Origin: Streptomyces laculatispora
GTDB lineage: Bacteria; Actinomycetota; Actinomycetes; Streptomycetales; Streptomycetaceae
DNA length: 32,644 nucleotides
Reading direction: 5' to 3'
Assembly (NCBI RefSeq): GCF_017353455.1
Contig: NZ_JAFMPZ010000078.1
Coordinates: forward strand, 1 to 32,644
Shown piece after piece: positions 1-8,022 of this stretch. The number at the start of each line of letters is the position of its first letter. Position 1 is the stretch's first letter. A program made the position numbers and the translations under genes. The notes beneath the pieces are model-generated. The model made no database searches. It was given only the letters and a program-made list of their open reading frames with translations, and had not been told where the DNA came from.

Positions 1-1
1 C

Positions 2-658
2 GACGGGGTGATCGCCTCGTCCATGGCCGCCGACGCGCTGGGCGCCCTGCACGGGGCCGATCTGCCCCTGGTCATGCTCGACAGCGATCCCTCGGCTCCG
101 GGTCCGGCGGCCCGGGTCAACCTCGATGTCGCCGACGGGATGCGCCAGGTGACGGAGCACCTGCTCGCTCTCGGCCACCGCCGTTTCATCCACCTCGCCT
201 CGGCCATCGACACCTGGACGTTCGCGGTCCGCGCCGGAGCCGTCCACGACGCCCTGCGCGGCGTGCCCGGCACCGATGTGCGCACCGTGCCGGCGGCGCT
301 GGACGTACGGGCCGGCCGCGAGGCCGCGGAACGCGCGCTGGCCCTTCCCGGGCCCCGCCCCACCGCCATCGTCTGCGACGACGACATCCTGGCCGCAGGC
401 GCCTGCAAGGCCGCCCGCCGGCTCGGGCTGCGGGTGCCGGACGACCTCTCGGTGACGGGCTTCGACGATCTGGCCCTGGCCACGGCCGTGGAGCCGGAAC
501 TCACTACCGTGCGGCTGCCGGCCGAGCAGGTCGGCGAGCGCGGCATGAGCGCCCTGCTGGCCGTTCTGGAGGGACGCACGGCCGAAACCGGCAGCCTGCC
601 GGTGCACCTGGTCGTCCGAGGCTCGTCCGCTCCCCCGCCCACGGGCCGGCGCTCATGA
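2..658 (+). CDS. LacI-family transcriptional regulator, C-terminal part (5' end outside window)
   Basis: The frame is open from the window edge, so the DNA-binding N-terminus is missing. The visible 218 residues are the sugar-binding periplasmic-binding-protein-like domain of a LacI/GalR repressor. They begin in the DGVI segment that usually follows the first subdomain. Other family marks are the VTEHLLALGHRRF segment, the PTAIVCDDDILAAG segment and the VPDDLSVTGFDDL segment, followed by a typical TTVRLPAEQVGERG stretch near the end. Such proteins bind operators as dimers and release them on binding a sugar. The ligand cannot be read from this fragment and the target genes lie upstream of the window. 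The gene converges on prcA, with a hairpin between them. Family assignment is firm; ligand unknown. Confidence 0.93.
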   Translation, partial: DGVIASSMAADALGALHGADLPLVMLDSDPSAPGPAARVNLDVADGMRQVTEHLLALGHRRFIHLASAIDTWTFAVRAGAVHDALRGVPGTDVRTVPAALDVRAGREAAERALALPGPRPTAIVCDDDILAAGACKAARRLGLRVPDDLSVTGFDDLALATAVEPELTTVRLPAEQVGERGMSALLAVLEGRTAETGSLPVHLVVRGSSAPPPTGRRS

Positions 659-660
659 CA

Positions 661-695
661 GAGCCCCGGCCCGCCGGAGCGGCGGACCGGGGCTC
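661..695. terminator. Bidirectional terminator-like hairpin between lacI-type gene and prcA
   Basis: A 9-bp perfect outer stem (661-669 with 687-695) encloses a second 5-bp stem (672-676 with 680-684). It lies between the stop codons of two convergent genes and could serve both. There is no T-run, as is usual for Streptomyces. Confidence 0.7.
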
Positions 696-714
696 GGACA
701 CACAGCGGAACGTG

Positions 715-1611
715 CTACTCCACGTCCCCACCGGAATCCTTGGAGTCGGTGGAGTCCTTGGAGTCGGTGGAGTCGGTGGAATCGGTGGAGTCGGTGGCGG
801 CTTTCTTCTCGCCCGACTTGCCGCTCGGCTTACCGGCGCCCGTCGTCGCCGCGGCGGTGTCGTCGCCGTCCTCCGTGTCCGAGGGGGCGTCCGTCGGCGT
901 CGAGCCGGCGCCGTCCGCCTCCAGCAGCCGGGCCAGCTGCCGGCCGACGATCCGCTTGAACTTGCGCTGCTGCGGCCTCGTGCGGTCCAGGACCGCGACC
1001 TCCAGCCGCTCCGCGGGGATCTCCCGCTCACTGCCGTTGGGATCGCGGGACAGCGCCTGCACCGCCAGCTTCAGCGCCTCGGCGAGCGACATCCCGTCAC
1101 GGTGCCGCTGGTCCAGGAAGGTGCTGATCTGCTCCGCGTTCCCACCGACGGCGACCGAGCCGTGCTCGTCCACGATCGAACCGTCGTGCGGCAGCCGGTA
1201 GATCTGGTCGCCGTCCGCCGCCGCGCCCACCTCCGCGACCACCAGCTCCACCTCGTACGGCTTCTCGGCCGCACTGGAGAAGATGGTGCCGAGCGTCTGC
1301 GCGTAGACATTCGCCAGTCCACGGGCCGTCACGTCGTCACGGTCATAGGTGTATCCGCGCAGATCGGCATAGCGCACACCGCCGATGCGGAGATTCTCGT
1401 ACTCGTTGTACTTACCGGCGGCGGCGAAACCGATCCGGTCATAGATCTCGCTGAACTTGTGCAGCGCACGGGACGGGTTCTCGCCGACGAACACAATGCC
1501 GTCGGTGTACTGCAGCACAACCAGGCTGCGACCACGGGCGATGCCCTTCCGGGCGTATTCCGCCCGGTCGGCCATGGCCTGCTGAGGTGAGACATAGAAC
1601 GGCGTCGACAC
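715..1611 (-). CDS. prcA: 20S proteasome alpha subunit PrcA
   Basis: PrcA forms the two outer heptameric rings of the bacterial 20S proteasome. The rings gate entry to the proteolytic chamber and dock the ARC ATPase. The 298-residue product starts at a GTG with an AAGGGA element about 11 nt upstream. Residues 1-35 match the alpha-type gating segment ([20 protein letters not shown]), followed by the conserved VFVGENPS and [10 protein letters not shown] blocks. There is no N-terminal catalytic threonine, as expected for alpha subunits. The last 65 or so residues are an acidic, low-complexity tail rich in Thr, Asp, Ser and Lys, ending in tandem TDS/KDS repeats. The gene is the last of the locus, 59 bp after prcB, and is probably co-transcribed with it. 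Confidence 0.97.
   Translation of the reverse strand: MSTPFYVSPQQAMADRAEYARKGIARGRSLVVLQYTDGIVFVGENPSRALHKFSEIYDRIGFAAAGKYNEYENLRIGGVRYADLRGYTYDRDDVTARGLANVYAQTLGTIFSSAAEKPYEVELVVAEVGAAADGDQIYRLPHDGSIVDEHGSVAVGGNAEQISTFLDQRHRDGMSLAEALKLAVQALSRDPNGSEREIPAERLEVAVLDRTRPQQRKFKRIVGRQLARLLEADGAGSTPTDAPSDTEDGDDTAAATTGAGKPSGKSGEKKAATDSTDSTDSTDSKDSTDSKDSGGDVE
737..799 (-). repeat. 9-bp tandem repeat in the prcA 3' end
   Basis: Seven tandem 9-bp units, alternating TCGGTGGAG-like and TCCTTGGAG-like on the plus strand, encode the Thr/Lys-Asp-Ser repeats of the PrcA tail. The unit keeps the reading frame, so copy number can change by slippage without breaking the gene. Confidence 0.85.
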
Positions 1612-1670
1612 CGGCTATCCGTCCCTTTCTGTCAGTGGCAAGAGCATCGAAGAAGCCTCGGAACGAGCGG

Positions 1671-2516
1671 TCAGAGCAGCTCGGCGCGCGGGCCGTCGGG
1701 CTCTACGAGCCGTCGTTCCAGAATCGAGCGGGCGATCTCGGAGGATTCCGTCTCGGTCAGCTTCCGGAAACCCTCGTCGGTGATGACGGTGATGATCGGA
1801 TAGATACGCCGGGCCACGTCGGGACCGCCGGTCGCCGAATCGTCGTCCGCCGCGTCGTACAAGGCCTGTACGACCAGAGTGAGTGTCTGCTCCTCCGTCA
1901 GGTCCTCGCGGTAGAGCTTCTTCATGGAGGTGCGGGCAAAGATCGACCCGGAGCCGGTGGACGCGTACCCCTGCTCCTCGGAACGGCCTCCGGTGACGTC
2001 GTACGAGAAGATCCGGCCCCGCTCACGGTCGACGTCGTAGCCGGCGAAGAGCGGCACCACGGCGAGACCCTGCATGGCCATCGCCAGATTGCTCCGGATC
2101 ATCGTGGAGAGCCGGTTCGCCTTGCCCTCCAGGGAGAGCTGGGCGCCCTCGACCTTCTCGAAGTGCTCCAGCTCCAGCTGGAAGAGCTTGACCATCTCCA
2201 CGGCCAGACCGGCGGTACCGGCGATACCGACCGCCGAGTACTCGTCGGCCGGGAACACCTTCTCGATGTTGCGCTGCGCGATCATGCTGCCCATGGTCGC
2301 CCGCCGGTCACCGGCCAGAACCACGCCGCCGGGGAACGACGCCGCGACGATGGTGGTCCCGTGCGGAGCCTCGATGGCCCCCTTCATGGGCGGCAGCTGC
2401 CGATTGCCCGGCAGCATCCCGGGCGACTGGTCGGTCAGGAAGTCCATGAAGGAAGAGGACCCGGGCGTCAGGAAGGCAGCTGGTAGACGCCCGGTGCTAC
2501 GAGTGTTGGCTTCCAC
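1671..2516 (-). CDS. prcB: 20S proteasome beta subunit PrcB (catalytic)
   Basis: PrcB is the proteolytic subunit that forms the two inner rings. The 281-residue precursor carries a 53-residue propeptide. The mature chain begins at Thr54 in the HGTTIVA motif, the N-terminal nucleophile exposed by autoprocessing. Lys and Asp residues of the active site lie in the [14 protein letters not shown] block. The SYDVTGG and ATGSGS-like (STGSGS) blocks are typical of actinobacterial PrcB. The start is GTG at 2514-2516, supported by GGAGGG about 7 nt upstream and by family-typical N-terminal sequence. The first 49 nt overlap, in another frame, the end of the small endonuclease VII-like ORF, which suggests translational coupling. 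It acts with PrcA, ARC and Pup. Confidence 0.97.
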   Translation of the reverse strand: MEANTRSTGRLPAAFLTPGSSSFMDFLTDQSPGMLPGNRQLPPMKGAIEAPHGTTIVAASFPGGVVLAGDRRATMGSMIAQRNIEKVFPADEYSAVGIAGTAGLAVEMVKLFQLELEHFEKVEGAQLSLEGKANRLSTMIRSNLAMAMQGLAVVPLFAGYDVDRERGRIFSYDVTGGRSEEQGYASTGSGSIFARTSMKKLYREDLTEEQTLTLVVQALYDAADDDSATGGPDVARRIYPIITVITDEGFRKLTETESSEIARSILERRLVEPDGPRAELL

Positions 2517-2707
2517 GCGTTTCCCTCCAGGTAAGCGATGGCCCTGCGCAAGGTGTCAGGATCATCTCCCAACTTGCCTACGGCCGAATTGCAGTTGAAG
2601 CACCGTATGCCACGGACCCTACCCGTCCGACGGCAGTGATCCACATGTGTGGCGGAGGCATCCGGACCGATCGCGCGGCCCCTGCCCGGGGCGTGCGGTG
2701 CGGGCAT
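2468..2707 (-). CDS. Truncated endonuclease VII-like (HNH/zinc) small protein
   Basis: The 79-residue reading frame ends in a clear recombination endonuclease VII-like block: VDHC, then [13 protein letters not shown], then [17 protein letters not shown]. Relative to T4 endonuclease VII, it keeps the Asp-His pair and the second zinc-binding Cys-x2-Cys followed by Asn. The first Cys-x2-Cys half is absent, and the space up to pup (44 bp) cannot hold it. The frame stays open upstream through pup, but that part is out of frame with pup and shows no domain. I chose the ATG at 2707. It has only a poor ribosome-binding site inside a hairpin, so the start is uncertain; a GTG at 2644 would give 58 residues. 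The end overlaps prcB by 49 nt. It may be a remnant, or a small structural or regulatory protein; nuclease activity is doubtful. Confidence 0.6.
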   Translation of the reverse strand: MPAPHAPGRGRAIGPDASATHVDHCRRTGRVRGIRCFNCNSAVGKLGDDPDTLRRAIAYLEGNAWKPTLVAPGVYQLPS

Positions 2708-2725
2708 CCGCCCGCACCGCACGCC
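2690..2725 (-). terminator. 15-bp perfect hairpin after pup (terminator or attenuator)
   Basis: Positions 2690-2704 pair perfectly with 2711-2725 around a 6-nt loop, 26 bp after the pup stop codon. The loop contains the ATG of the small endonuclease VII-like ORF. There is no T-run. It could end part of the pup transcripts, lowering prcBA relative to pup, or block translation of the small ORF. Confidence 0.65.
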
Positions 2726-2751
2726 GGTCGCCGGTCCCGGCGCCGAGCCGG

Positions 2752-2970
2752 TTACTCGCCACCCTTTTGCACGAATGAGCGAACGAAATCCTCTGCGTTC
2801 TCCTCGAGAACGTCGTCGATCTCGTCGAGAACGTCGTCGACGTCGTCGCTCAGCTTCTCCTGTCGCTCCTTGAGGTCCTCGGATGCCTGCGCTTCCTGCG
2901 CCTGCTCCTCGGCCCCTTCGGTGGAACGCGTCGCCTTCTGCTGTCCGCCGCCGGTGTCCTTGGTCGCCAT
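2752..2970 (-). CDS. pup: Prokaryotic ubiquitin-like protein Pup
   Basis: Pup is the small, mostly disordered tag that is linked to lysines of target proteins and then recognised by the ARC coiled coil. The 72-residue chain starts MATKDTGGGQQK. Its C-terminal half is the helical ARC-binding region (LKERQEKLSDDVDDVLDEIDDVLEE), written here in two parts: LKERQEKLSDDV and DDVLDEIDDVLEE. It ends FVQKGGE. The last codon is GAG (Glu), so the deamidation by Dop needed for Pups ending in Gln is not needed. A start three codons upstream is possible, but the chosen ATG is the family start and has GGGGTG upstream. The gene lies 120 bp after dop and has its own promoter-like element. Confidence 0.97.
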   Translation of the reverse strand: MATKDTGGGQQKATRSTEGAEEQAQEAQASEDLKERQEKLSDDVDDVLDEIDDVLEENAEDFVRSFVQKGGE

Positions 2971-3006
2971 ATAGCTCACCCCGCTCGGTTCGAAGCACTT
3001 GATCAG

Positions 3007-3031
3007 ACCCTACCTACGGGGTCCGACATTG
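3007..3031 (-). promoter_or_regulatory. Candidate pup promoter sharing an element with arc
   Basis: On the minus strand, CAAT (3028-3031) is followed after 15 nt by TAGGGT (3007-3012). TAGGGT fits the Streptomyces TAnnnT form of the -10 box. The box lies 37 nt before the pup ATG. The arc upstream region has CAAT, 15 nt and TAGGGTC at an almost equal distance from its start. Confidence 0.45.
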
Positions 3032-3090
3032 GCCCGGTACTTGTCTCAACGTCCGGAGGTCATCGGAATGATTCCCAGCCGACGGCCCTT

Positions 3091-4602
3091 TCAGCCGCCC
3101 GACAGCACCCGGACCAGCTCTTCCGCGGTACGACAGCGGTCCAGGAGGTCCTTGACATGCTCACGGGTGCCCCGGAGCGGTTCCATGGTGGGCACCCGCT
3201 GCAACGAGTCGTGACCCGGAAGATCGAAGATGACCGAATCCCAGGAGGCCGCCGCGACGTCGTCCGCGTACTGGTCCAGGCAGCGGCCGCGGAAATACGC
3301 CCTGGTGTCCTCCGGAGGCGCTGTACGGGCCTGCTCGACCTCGTTCTCGTCCAGCAGGCGCTTCATCCTGCCGCGGGCCGCCAGACGGTTGTAGAGGCCC
3401 TTCTCGGCCCGTACGTCGGCGTACTGGAGGTCCACCAGATGCAGGCGGGCCGCGTCCCAGTCGAGGTTGTCGCGCTGGCGGTAGCCCTCCATGAGCTTCC
3501 GCTTGGCGACCCAGTCCAGCTCGCCCGACAGGCTCATCGGATCGTTCTCCAGCCGGTTGAGCGTGTCCTCCCAGCGGATCAGGATGTCCCTGGTCTGCTC
3601 GTCGGCGTCCGCCCCGTACCGCTCCTCGACGTACTTGCGGCCGAGCTCGAAGTACTCCATCTGGAGCTGCACAGCGGTGAGTGTCCGCCCGCTGCGCAGA
3701 GTGATCAGCTGCTGGAGATCCGGGTCGTGGGAGACCTGGTGCAGCGTGCGCACCGGCTGGTCCACGGCCAGGTCGACGTTGATGAAGCCGTCCTCGATCA
3801 TGGAGAGGACCAGCGAGGTGGTGCCCAGCTTGAGATAGGTGGAGATCTCCGAGAGATTCGCGTCGCCGATGATCACATGCAGCCGGCGGTACTTCTCGGC
3901 GTCCGAGTGGGGCTCGTCGCGGGTGTTGATGATCGGGCGCTTGAGCGTGGTCTCCAGGCCGACCTCGACCTCGAAGTAGTCGGCGCGCTGGCTGATCTGG
4001 AAGCCGTGCTCGTGGCCGTCCTGGCCGATTCCGACCCGTCCCGCTCCGGTGACGACCTGGCGCGAGACGAAGAACGGGGTCAGATGGCGCACGATGTCAG
4101 AGAACGGGGTCTCCCGCTTCATCAGATAGTTCTCGTGCGTCCCGTACGAGGCGCCCTTGTTGTCGGTGTTGTTCTTGTAGAGGTGGATCGGCTGGGCGCC
4201 GGGCAGCTGGGCCGCGCGTTCGGCGGCCTCGGCCATGATGCGCTCGCCGGCCTTGTCCCAGAGGACGGCGTCCCTGGGGTTGGTGATCTCCGGGGAGCTG
4301 TACTCGGGGTGCGCGTGGTCGACGTAGAGCCGTGCCCCGTTGGTGAGGATGACATTGGCCAGGCCGATGTCCTCGTCCGTGAGCTGGCTGGAGTCGGCGG
4401 TCTCGCGGGCGAGGTCGAAGCCTCGCGCGTCACGCAGCGGGTTCTCCTCCTCGAAGTCCCAGCGGGCGCGGCGCGCCCGGTGCATCGCCGCCGCGTAGGC
4501 GTTGACGATCTGGGACGAGGTGAGCATGGCATTGGCGTTGGGGTGGCCGGGCACGGAGATCCCGTACTCGGTCTCGATGCCCATTACTCGCCGTACGGTC
4601 AT
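3091..4602 (-). CDS. dop: Pup deamidase/depupylase Dop
   Basis: Dop removes Pup from tagged proteins and, where Pup ends in Gln, deamidates it to Glu. It belongs to the carboxylate-amine ligase (glutamine synthetase-like) fold shared with the Pup ligase PafA. The 503-residue product starts [16 protein letters not shown], with the metal/ATP-binding glutamates in GIETEYG (Glu10, Glu12). The [13 protein letters not shown] block carries Asp95, the predicted nucleophile. The ETEYGI start and the insertion around residues 40-80 mark Dop rather than PafA. A longer frame reaches 4695, but the ATG at 4602 has AAGGAGG at good spacing and matches the family start. Because Pup here ends in Glu, depupylation should be its main job. 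Confidence 0.95.
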   Translation of the reverse strand: MTVRRVMGIETEYGISVPGHPNANAMLTSSQIVNAYAAAMHRARRARWDFEEENPLRDARGFDLARETADSSQLTDEDIGLANVILTNGARLYVDHAHPEYSSPEITNPRDAVLWDKAGERIMAEAAERAAQLPGAQPIHLYKNNTDNKGASYGTHENYLMKRETPFSDIVRHLTPFFVSRQVVTGAGRVGIGQDGHEHGFQISQRADYFEVEVGLETTLKRPIINTRDEPHSDAEKYRRLHVIIGDANLSEISTYLKLGTTSLVLSMIEDGFINVDLAVDQPVRTLHQVSHDPDLQQLITLRSGRTLTAVQLQMEYFELGRKYVEERYGADADEQTRDILIRWEDTLNRLENDPMSLSGELDWVAKRKLMEGYRQRDNLDWDAARLHLVDLQYADVRAEKGLYNRLAARGRMKRLLDENEVEQARTAPPEDTRAYFRGRCLDQYADDVAAASWDSVIFDLPGHDSLQRVPTMEPLRGTREHVKDLLDRCRTAEELVRVLSGG

Positions 4603-4795
4603 GCGGCCCTCCTTGCCCGGCGGCGCTCCCTTCCGGGAGCGGCGCTCAAGTACCGCTGCTTGTCCGGTGCGTGCGCGGTTTGCCCGTACCCGCACTGCGC
4701 GACCGGGCGGTACGCAAGAGCCTAGAGCGCCTCTGTGCTGGTGGGGAGATCAATTACGTCATTGCTGCGGTGTCGTCGGAGCTGTCCGGAAAGCA

Positions 4796-4833
4796 ACCGG
4801 CTGCGGATGCCCGGCCGGGCATCCGCAGCCGGT
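4796..4833 (-). terminator. Perfect 38-nt palindrome downstream of arc
   Basis: Two 19-nt arms (4796-4814 and 4815-4833) are exact reverse complements, beginning 7 bp after the arc stop codon. On the minus strand the stem is followed by a partly T-rich stretch (TTGCTTT). This should separate the arc transcript from dop. Confidence 0.8.
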
Positions 4834-4840
4834 CTGCGTT

Positions 4841-6607
4841 CTACAGGTACTGCCCGGTGTTTGCCACCGTGTCGATGGACCGCCCGGTGTCCGCGCCCTG
4901 CTTTCCGGTGACGAGTGTGCGGATGAAGACGATCCGCTCACCCTTCTTGCCGGAGATCCTGGCCCAGTCGTCCGGGTTGGTGGTGTTCGGCAGGTCCTCG
5001 TTCTCCTTGAACTCGTCCACACAGGCCTGGAGGAGATGGGAGACGCGAAGGCCCTTCTGGCCCTGGTCGAGGAAGGCCTTGATGGCCATCTTCTTGGCCC
5101 GGTCGACGATGTTCTGGATCATCGCGCCGGAGTTGAAGTCCTTGAAGTACAGGACCTCCTTGTCGCCGTTGGCGTACGTGACCTCGAGGAAGCGGTTCTC
5201 CTCGGACTCGGTGTACATCCGCTCGACGACCGACTGGATCATGGCGTGCGCGGCGGCTTCCTTGGAGCCGGTGTGCTCGGCGAGATCGTCCGCGTGCAGG
5301 GGCAGCGAAGGCGTGAGGTACTTCGCGAAGATGTCCTTCGCGGCCTCCGCGTCCGGACGCTCGATCTTGATCTTCACATCGAGACGGCCCGGTCGCAGGA
5401 TCGCGGGGTCGATCATGTCCTCGCGGTTGGAGGCGCCGATGACGATGACGTTCTCCAGGCCCTCGACACCGTCGATCTCGGCGAGCAGCTGGGGGACGAT
5501 GGTGTTCTCCACGTCCGAGCTGACGCCGGATCCCCGGGTACGGAAGAGGGACTCCATCTCGTCGAAGAAGACGATGACGGGGGTGCCCTCACTCGCCTTC
5601 TCGCGGGCACGCTGGAAGACCAGGCGGATGTGGCGCTCGGTCTCACCGACGTACTTGTTGAGGAGCTCGGGACCCTTGATGTTGAGGAAGTAGCTCTTGC
5701 CGGTGGGCTGACCGGTGACTTCCGCGACCTTCTTCGCCAGGGAGTTGGCGACGGCCTTGGCAATGAGTGTCTTGCCGCAGCCGGGCGGGCCGTAGAGCAG
5801 GATGCCCTTCGGCGGCCGCAGCTCGTGCTCCCTGAAGAGGTCTGGGTGCAGATAGGGGAGCTCGACCGCGTCGCGGATCAGCTCGATCTGGTCGCCCAGT
5901 CCGCCGATCTTGTCGTAGTCGATGTCCGGGACTTCTTCGAGGACGAGCTCTTCGACCTCGCTCTTGGGAACGACTTCGTAGACGTAGCCGGACCTGGGTT
6001 CGAGCAGCAGGGCGTCGCCGGGCCGGATGGTGATGTCCAGCAACGGCTCGGCGAGCCGCACCACCCGTTCCTCGTCGGTGTGCCCGACCACCAGGGCTCG
6101 TTCGCCGTCCTCAAGGATCTCCTTGAGGGTGACGATGTCCCCGGCGCGCTCGAATTCCATGGCGTCGACCACGTTGAGCGCTTCGTTGAGCATGACTTCC
6201 TGGCCGCGCCGGAGGTCATCGAGCTCGACGCTGGGACTGATGTTCACCCGGAGCTTGCGGCCCCCGGTGAAGATGTCGCAGGTACCGTCCTCGTTGCCTT
6301 GCAGGAACACACCGAAACCGGCCGGTGGCTGTGCCAGCCGGTCGACCTCTTCCTTGAGGGCCACGATCTGGTCGCGGGCCTCGCGGAGTGTGTTGGCGAG
6401 CCGCTCGTTCTGAGCGGACACGCCTGCGAGGTTGGTCTGGAACTCGACGATCCGCTCTTCGAGAATCCTCGTATGGCGCGGAGAGTCGGCGAGCTTACGT
6501 CGCAGGACGGCGATTTCCTGCTCGAGATAGGCGACCTGGCCGGCTGGGTCATCGGACCCCCGCCCGGGCCGGATGCCGCGGTTGATGTCGTCGTCGTGGG
6601 CTGCCAC
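4841..6607 (-). CDS. arc: Proteasome-associated AAA+ ATPase ARC (Mpa)
   Basis: ARC is a hexameric ring ATPase that binds Pup through N-terminal coiled coils, unfolds the tagged protein and threads it into the 20S core. The 588-residue product has the coiled coil at about residues 22-92, the two OB folds at about 95-215, Walker A GPPGCGKT at 273-280, Walker B VIVFFDE at 344-350, and the AAA+ lid after that. It ends TGQYL, the C-terminal tail that docks onto PrcA. The start is GTG at 6607, next to a strong GGAGGAGGT ribosome-binding site; the frame extends 6 codons further but without support. The stop lies beside a perfect hairpin, so arc and dop appear to be separate transcripts. Confidence 0.97.
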   Translation of the reverse strand: MAAHDDDINRGIRPGRGSDDPAGQVAYLEQEIAVLRRKLADSPRHTRILEERIVEFQTNLAGVSAQNERLANTLREARDQIVALKEEVDRLAQPPAGFGVFLQGNEDGTCDIFTGGRKLRVNISPSVELDDLRRGQEVMLNEALNVVDAMEFERAGDIVTLKEILEDGERALVVGHTDEERVVRLAEPLLDITIRPGDALLLEPRSGYVYEVVPKSEVEELVLEEVPDIDYDKIGGLGDQIELIRDAVELPYLHPDLFREHELRPPKGILLYGPPGCGKTLIAKAVANSLAKKVAEVTGQPTGKSYFLNIKGPELLNKYVGETERHIRLVFQRAREKASEGTPVIVFFDEMESLFRTRGSGVSSDVENTIVPQLLAEIDGVEGLENVIVIGASNREDMIDPAILRPGRLDVKIKIERPDAEAAKDIFAKYLTPSLPLHADDLAEHTGSKEAAAHAMIQSVVERMYTESEENRFLEVTYANGDKEVLYFKDFNSGAMIQNIVDRAKKMAIKAFLDQGQKGLRVSHLLQACVDEFKENEDLPNTTNPDDWARISGKKGERIVFIRTLVTGKQGADTGRSIDTVANTGQYL

Positions 6608-6645
6608 GGTCCTCACCTCCTCCAAGGGGAGCTGGACGCTTCCTG

Positions 6646-6670
6646 ACCCTACCTGGGTGGGTGATGATTG
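6646..6670 (-). promoter_or_regulatory. Candidate arc promoter sharing an element with pup
   Basis: On the minus strand, CAAT (6667-6670), 15 nt, then TAGGGT (6646-6651), 39 nt before the arc GTG. The plus-strand 10-mer GACCCTACCT is identical here and upstream of pup. The -10 fit is good; no canonical TTGAC -35 is visible. Confidence 0.45.
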
Positions 6671-6848
6671 AAACCCCTAGATCACAAAGACTGTGGGGTG
6701 TGTCCGATCTTCACCCTTGCGCTCTCCCTCGTGTCAGGGGAATACCCACCCTTCAACATCGGAAAGCGGCCGGTTGTATCGTCGAAGTGTTCAACACCCG
6801 TCAGGGCTGGCTTTTTTTGGTTCGGATACGCAGGAAACGGCAGGCGAA
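6671..6848. other. Divergent arc/ferredoxin intergenic region with a small palindrome
   Basis: This region must hold the ferredoxin promoter. GTGTT-C-AACAC (6787-6797) is an 11-bp palindrome of operator type. A run of seven T residues follows at 6812-6818, unusual in this genome, but without a convincing stem before it. No small gene is seen. Confidence 0.3.
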
Positions 6849-7160
6849 ATGACCGTGCAGCAGGACGCTCCCACCGGCAGCGAGACGCAGGACCTGGAGG
6901 TCTGGATCGACCAGGACCTCTGCACGGGGGACGGCATCTGCGTGCAGTACGCGCCCGAGGTCTTCGAGCTGGACATCGACGGACTCGCCTATGTGAAGAG
7001 CGACGGCGACGAGCTGCTGCAGGACAAGGGGGCGACCACCCCGGTGCCGCTGCCACTCCTCCAGGACGTGGTCGACTCGGCCAAGGAGTGCCCGGGCGAC
7101 TGCATTCACGTACGACGCGTTTCGGACAGGGTCGAGGTCTTCGGTCCCGAGGCCGCCTGA
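6849..7160 (+). CDS. Small single-cluster ferredoxin with C-x2-D-x2-C motif
   Basis: This is a cytoplasmic electron carrier of 103 residues. The N-terminal part, after about 14 disordered residues, reads WIDQDLCTGDGICVQ: Cys25, Asp28 and Cys31 form C-x2-D-x2-C. The second half has ECPGDCI with Cys81 followed by Pro, and an extra Cys85. In ferredoxins of this shape the cluster is [3Fe-4S], or [4Fe-4S] with the Asp as fourth ligand, as known for Pyrococcus furiosus ferredoxin. An in-frame extension upstream to 6693 lacks family character, so the ATG at 6849 is used. No P450 or oxidoreductase partner lies nearby. The gene is divergent from arc. Confidence 0.9.
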   Translation: MTVQQDAPTGSETQDLEVWIDQDLCTGDGICVQYAPEVFELDIDGLAYVKSDGDELLQDKGATTPVPLPLLQDVVDSAKECPGDCIHVRRVSDRVEVFGPEAA

Positions 7161-7161
7161 C

Positions 7162-7183
7162 CCGCCGGCCCCCGGGCCGGCGG
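7162..7183. terminator. Hairpin between ferredoxin and secreted-protein gene
   Basis: A 10-bp perfect GC stem (7162-7171 with 7174-7183) with a minimal loop begins 2 bp after the ferredoxin stop codon. It sits between convergent genes. Confidence 0.7.
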
Positions 7184-7200
7184 CTGCGCGGAGTGACCGG

Positions 7201-7791
7201 TCAGGCGCTGCCGTCGGCGGAGTCGCCGGACAGGCTGCTCCGTACGAAGGCCCCGTTCTGCCATTGCCAGGTGACCTTCTCCTGCTGGTCGGGGCAGCAG
7301 GACGGGATCGCGGGCGAGGAATAGCCGAGGAGCGTGGCGGAGACGACGCCGTCACGCACCGTGAAGTCGCCGACGCTCATCTTCTGGGCGGGGTCCACCA
7401 GGGTCGCGACGATCCTGGGTGCGGCCCCGCTTCCCTGTGTGAGGACGTAGACGCCACTGGGCGGGGTACCGGATCCGGCCGCGCAGTGGACCACCGCGAC
7501 GGTTTCCGGACGGCCGTCGCCGTCGAGGTCGCCGGGAACCTGTTTGGCGACCGTGTTGCCGACGCCGCCGCATTCCAGTGGGAACACCGCGCGGGCCGGA
7601 TCGGGCGGGGGGACGGCCGCCGCGCCGTGCTGCACCGCGGTGCGGCGGGGCGTGGTGGAGGCCGAGGCGGCCGTGTCGGGCTGGAGCAGGCCGGCTGCCG
7701 CGACAACGGCGGCCATGGCCGCCGCGGTGGCGAGCCAGTGCATCGTCGTCGTCTCGGTGTGCGCGAGGTCCGGGAGCGCGGAGGTCTGCAC
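7201..7791 (-). CDS. Secreted protein of unknown function with FG-GAP/VCBS-like repeat
   Basis: I do not recognise a specific function. The 196-residue product starts at a GTG with AGGAG 9 nt upstream. After a short polar head it has a signal peptide (MHWLATAAAMAAVVAAAGLL, roughly residues 17-36) with no lipobox, so export and cleavage after ASA-type residues are likely. The mature part contains PGDLDGDGRPETVAVVHC, a calcium-binding-like DxDxDG segment of FG-GAP/VCBS type, and later a CC pair (IPSCCPDQQ) that may form disulfides outside the cell. Known proteins with this pattern are small secreted actinobacterial proteins of unknown role. From memory, the M. tuberculosis mpa neighbourhood has the exported lipoprotein LppK in a similar place; I cannot show homology. 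Confidence 0.75.
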   Translation of the reverse strand: MQTSALPDLAHTETTTMHWLATAAAMAAVVAAAGLLQPDTAASASTTPRRTAVQHGAAAVPPPDPARAVFPLECGGVGNTVAKQVPGDLDGDGRPETVAVVHCAAGSGTPPSGVYVLTQGSGAAPRIVATLVDPAQKMSVGDFTVRDGVVSATLLGYSSPAIPSCCPDQQEKVTWQWQNGAFVRSSLSGDSADGSA

Positions 7792-7957
7792 GCGGGATGT
7801 CTCCTGTGGTTCCTTTGGTGCGGAATGCCTGAGAGGGCAGTGCCGTCGGCGGCCGGGTGGGGGGTGGCCAGCATCGTGCCACACCTCACACATCAGCGGA
7901 ACGGTGGGGTCCTTGCGGATTGTGTGCCCGGTGCGCGGGCAACGGGTACAACGAAAA

Positions 7958-8007
7958 GGCGCCGCAGCCGAGTTCCCGGGTCTGTCCGGGAACTCGGCCG
8001 CGGCGCC
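7958..8007 (-). terminator. Intrinsic terminator of trmI
   Basis: Stem of about 21 bp with one A-C mismatch (7958-7979 with 7986-8007) and a 6-nt loop. On the minus strand it is followed by TTTTCGTT, a real T-tract. It starts 15 bp after the trmI stop codon. Confidence 0.9.
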
Positions 8008-8022
8008 GGTGCGTTGCGCGGG

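Noticed and set aside
2708..2998. N-terminal extension of the endonuclease VII-like frame through pup
   Set aside because: It overlaps pup in another frame, is Arg/Gly-rich and lacks the missing Cys pair, so it does not restore the domain.
4502..6646. A plus-strand open frame of 714 codons opposite arc
   Set aside because: It lies antisense to conserved ARC with no recognisable domain and no ribosome-binding site.
6812..6818. T-run as an intrinsic terminator for a small RNA
   Set aside because: No stable stem directly precedes it; kept only as part of an unexplained intergenic region.
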